The position numbers and the translations under genes are program-made. From an uncultured Oscillospiraceae bacterium (lineage in GTDB: Bacteria; Bacillota; Clostridia; Oscillospirales; Oscillospiraceae), in NCBI GenBank assembly GCA_947629955.1, contig CANRFT010000022.1, positions 1 to 35,299 on the forward strand: a stretch of DNA of 35,299 bases. Reading direction: 5' to 3'. This document shows positions 35,136 through 35,299 of the stretch, piece after piece. The notes below the pieces were generated by a model, which saw nothing but the letters and a program-made list of their open reading frames with translations, made no database searches and was not told where the DNA came from. Position 1 is the first letter of the stretch, and each line of letters begins with the position of its first letter.

Positions 35136-35299
35136 ATGATGAGCACAAGGCAGGAGCTGCAGCGAAACGTGATGGAGTTTCTGACATTAGAGGATCGGAT
35201 ACCAAAAGACCACTTGTTGAGGAAGATAGACGGAGCCATTGATTTTGGGCATCTGTATGATTTCGTAGATATAAAGGCTCTGTACAGTGATGGGATGGG
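35136..35299 (+). CDS. IS1182-family transposase, N-terminal fragment (runs off window)
   Basis: ATG 35136 (or 35139) follows GAGGTGA at 35124-35130; 54 codons are visible before the window ends. The motif IPKDHLLRKIDGAIDFGHLYDFV is characteristic of the N-terminus of IS1182-type DDE transposases. Codon use is unlike the neighbours, with many A/T-ending codons (TTA, ATA, GAT, TTG). An extended -10 TGGTAAAAT (35109-35117) lies upstream but no -35 is evident. Whether the gene is intact cannot be judged. Confidence 0.78.
   Translation, partial: MMSTRQELQRNVMEFLTLEDRIPKDHLLRKIDGAIDFGHLYDFVDIKALYSDGM

Larger units (their letters stand above)
35061..35299 (+). mobile_element. Left part of an IS1182-like insertion sequence (cut by window end)
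   Basis: From about 35061 the base composition shifts to clearly lower GC than the flanking genes, and a transposase reading frame starts at 35136. The left boundary is inferred from the interrupted dnaJ terminator. The terminal inverted repeat cannot be confirmed because the right end is outside the window. Confidence 0.6.

Overview
The window is GC-rich, tightly packed bacterial chromosome. T-box regulation, CIRCE/HrcA control, RNase M5, a YitT protein and a bacterial V-type ATPase together point to Firmicutes, class Clostridia. The high GC and gene content suggest a gut Oscillospiraceae (Flavonifractor/Pseudoflavonifractor-like); the genus is inference only. Almost everything is core genome. 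The only clear mobile DNA is at the extreme right edge.

Layout. 1-4542 (+): 3' part of a type IIA topoisomerase A subunit, then a LUD-domain protein, a YitT-family membrane protein and a lipoprotein. 4520-11466 (+): a complete tryptophan operon trpE-G-D-C-F-B-A, preceded by a consensus promoter and a T-box leader with a UGG (Trp) specifier. 11499-11655: tRNA-Gly(GCC) with its own promoter and terminator. 11656-11995: intergenic DNA ending in a promoter. 11996-20652 (+): a nine-gene V-type ATPase operon (H-I-K-E-C-F-A-B-D), closed by a strong terminator. 20708-22149 (-): a ferritin-like protein and a HAD hydrolase. 22276-26305 (+): comEC, holA and rnmV. 26360-29908 (-): rpiB, a PHP-domain phosphoesterase and a family-39 membrane glycosyltransferase, probably one operon. 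30154-35029 (+): a heat-shock operon hrcA-grpE-dnaK-dnaJ under a perfect CIRCE operator. 35061-35299: left end of an IS1182-like insertion sequence, cut by the window edge.

How the parts work. The Trp operon makes tryptophan from chorismate and is predicted to be switched on by uncharged tRNA-Trp. Family-specific ion ligands in subunit K predict that the V-ATPase moves Na+ rather than H+. The hrcA operon is a self-regulated chaperone set.

I did not find a wholly new multi-gene system. The most interesting items are: a small hairpin repeat present three times inside the trp operon, with compensatory changes that preserve its stem; a Glu in place of the catalytic Asp of TrpA; a recurring TGG-TAnnnT extended -10 promoter pattern; a membrane glycosyltransferase with a large extracytoplasmic domain inserted before its catalytic Asp-Glu; and an IS that seems to have landed in the dnaJ terminator.
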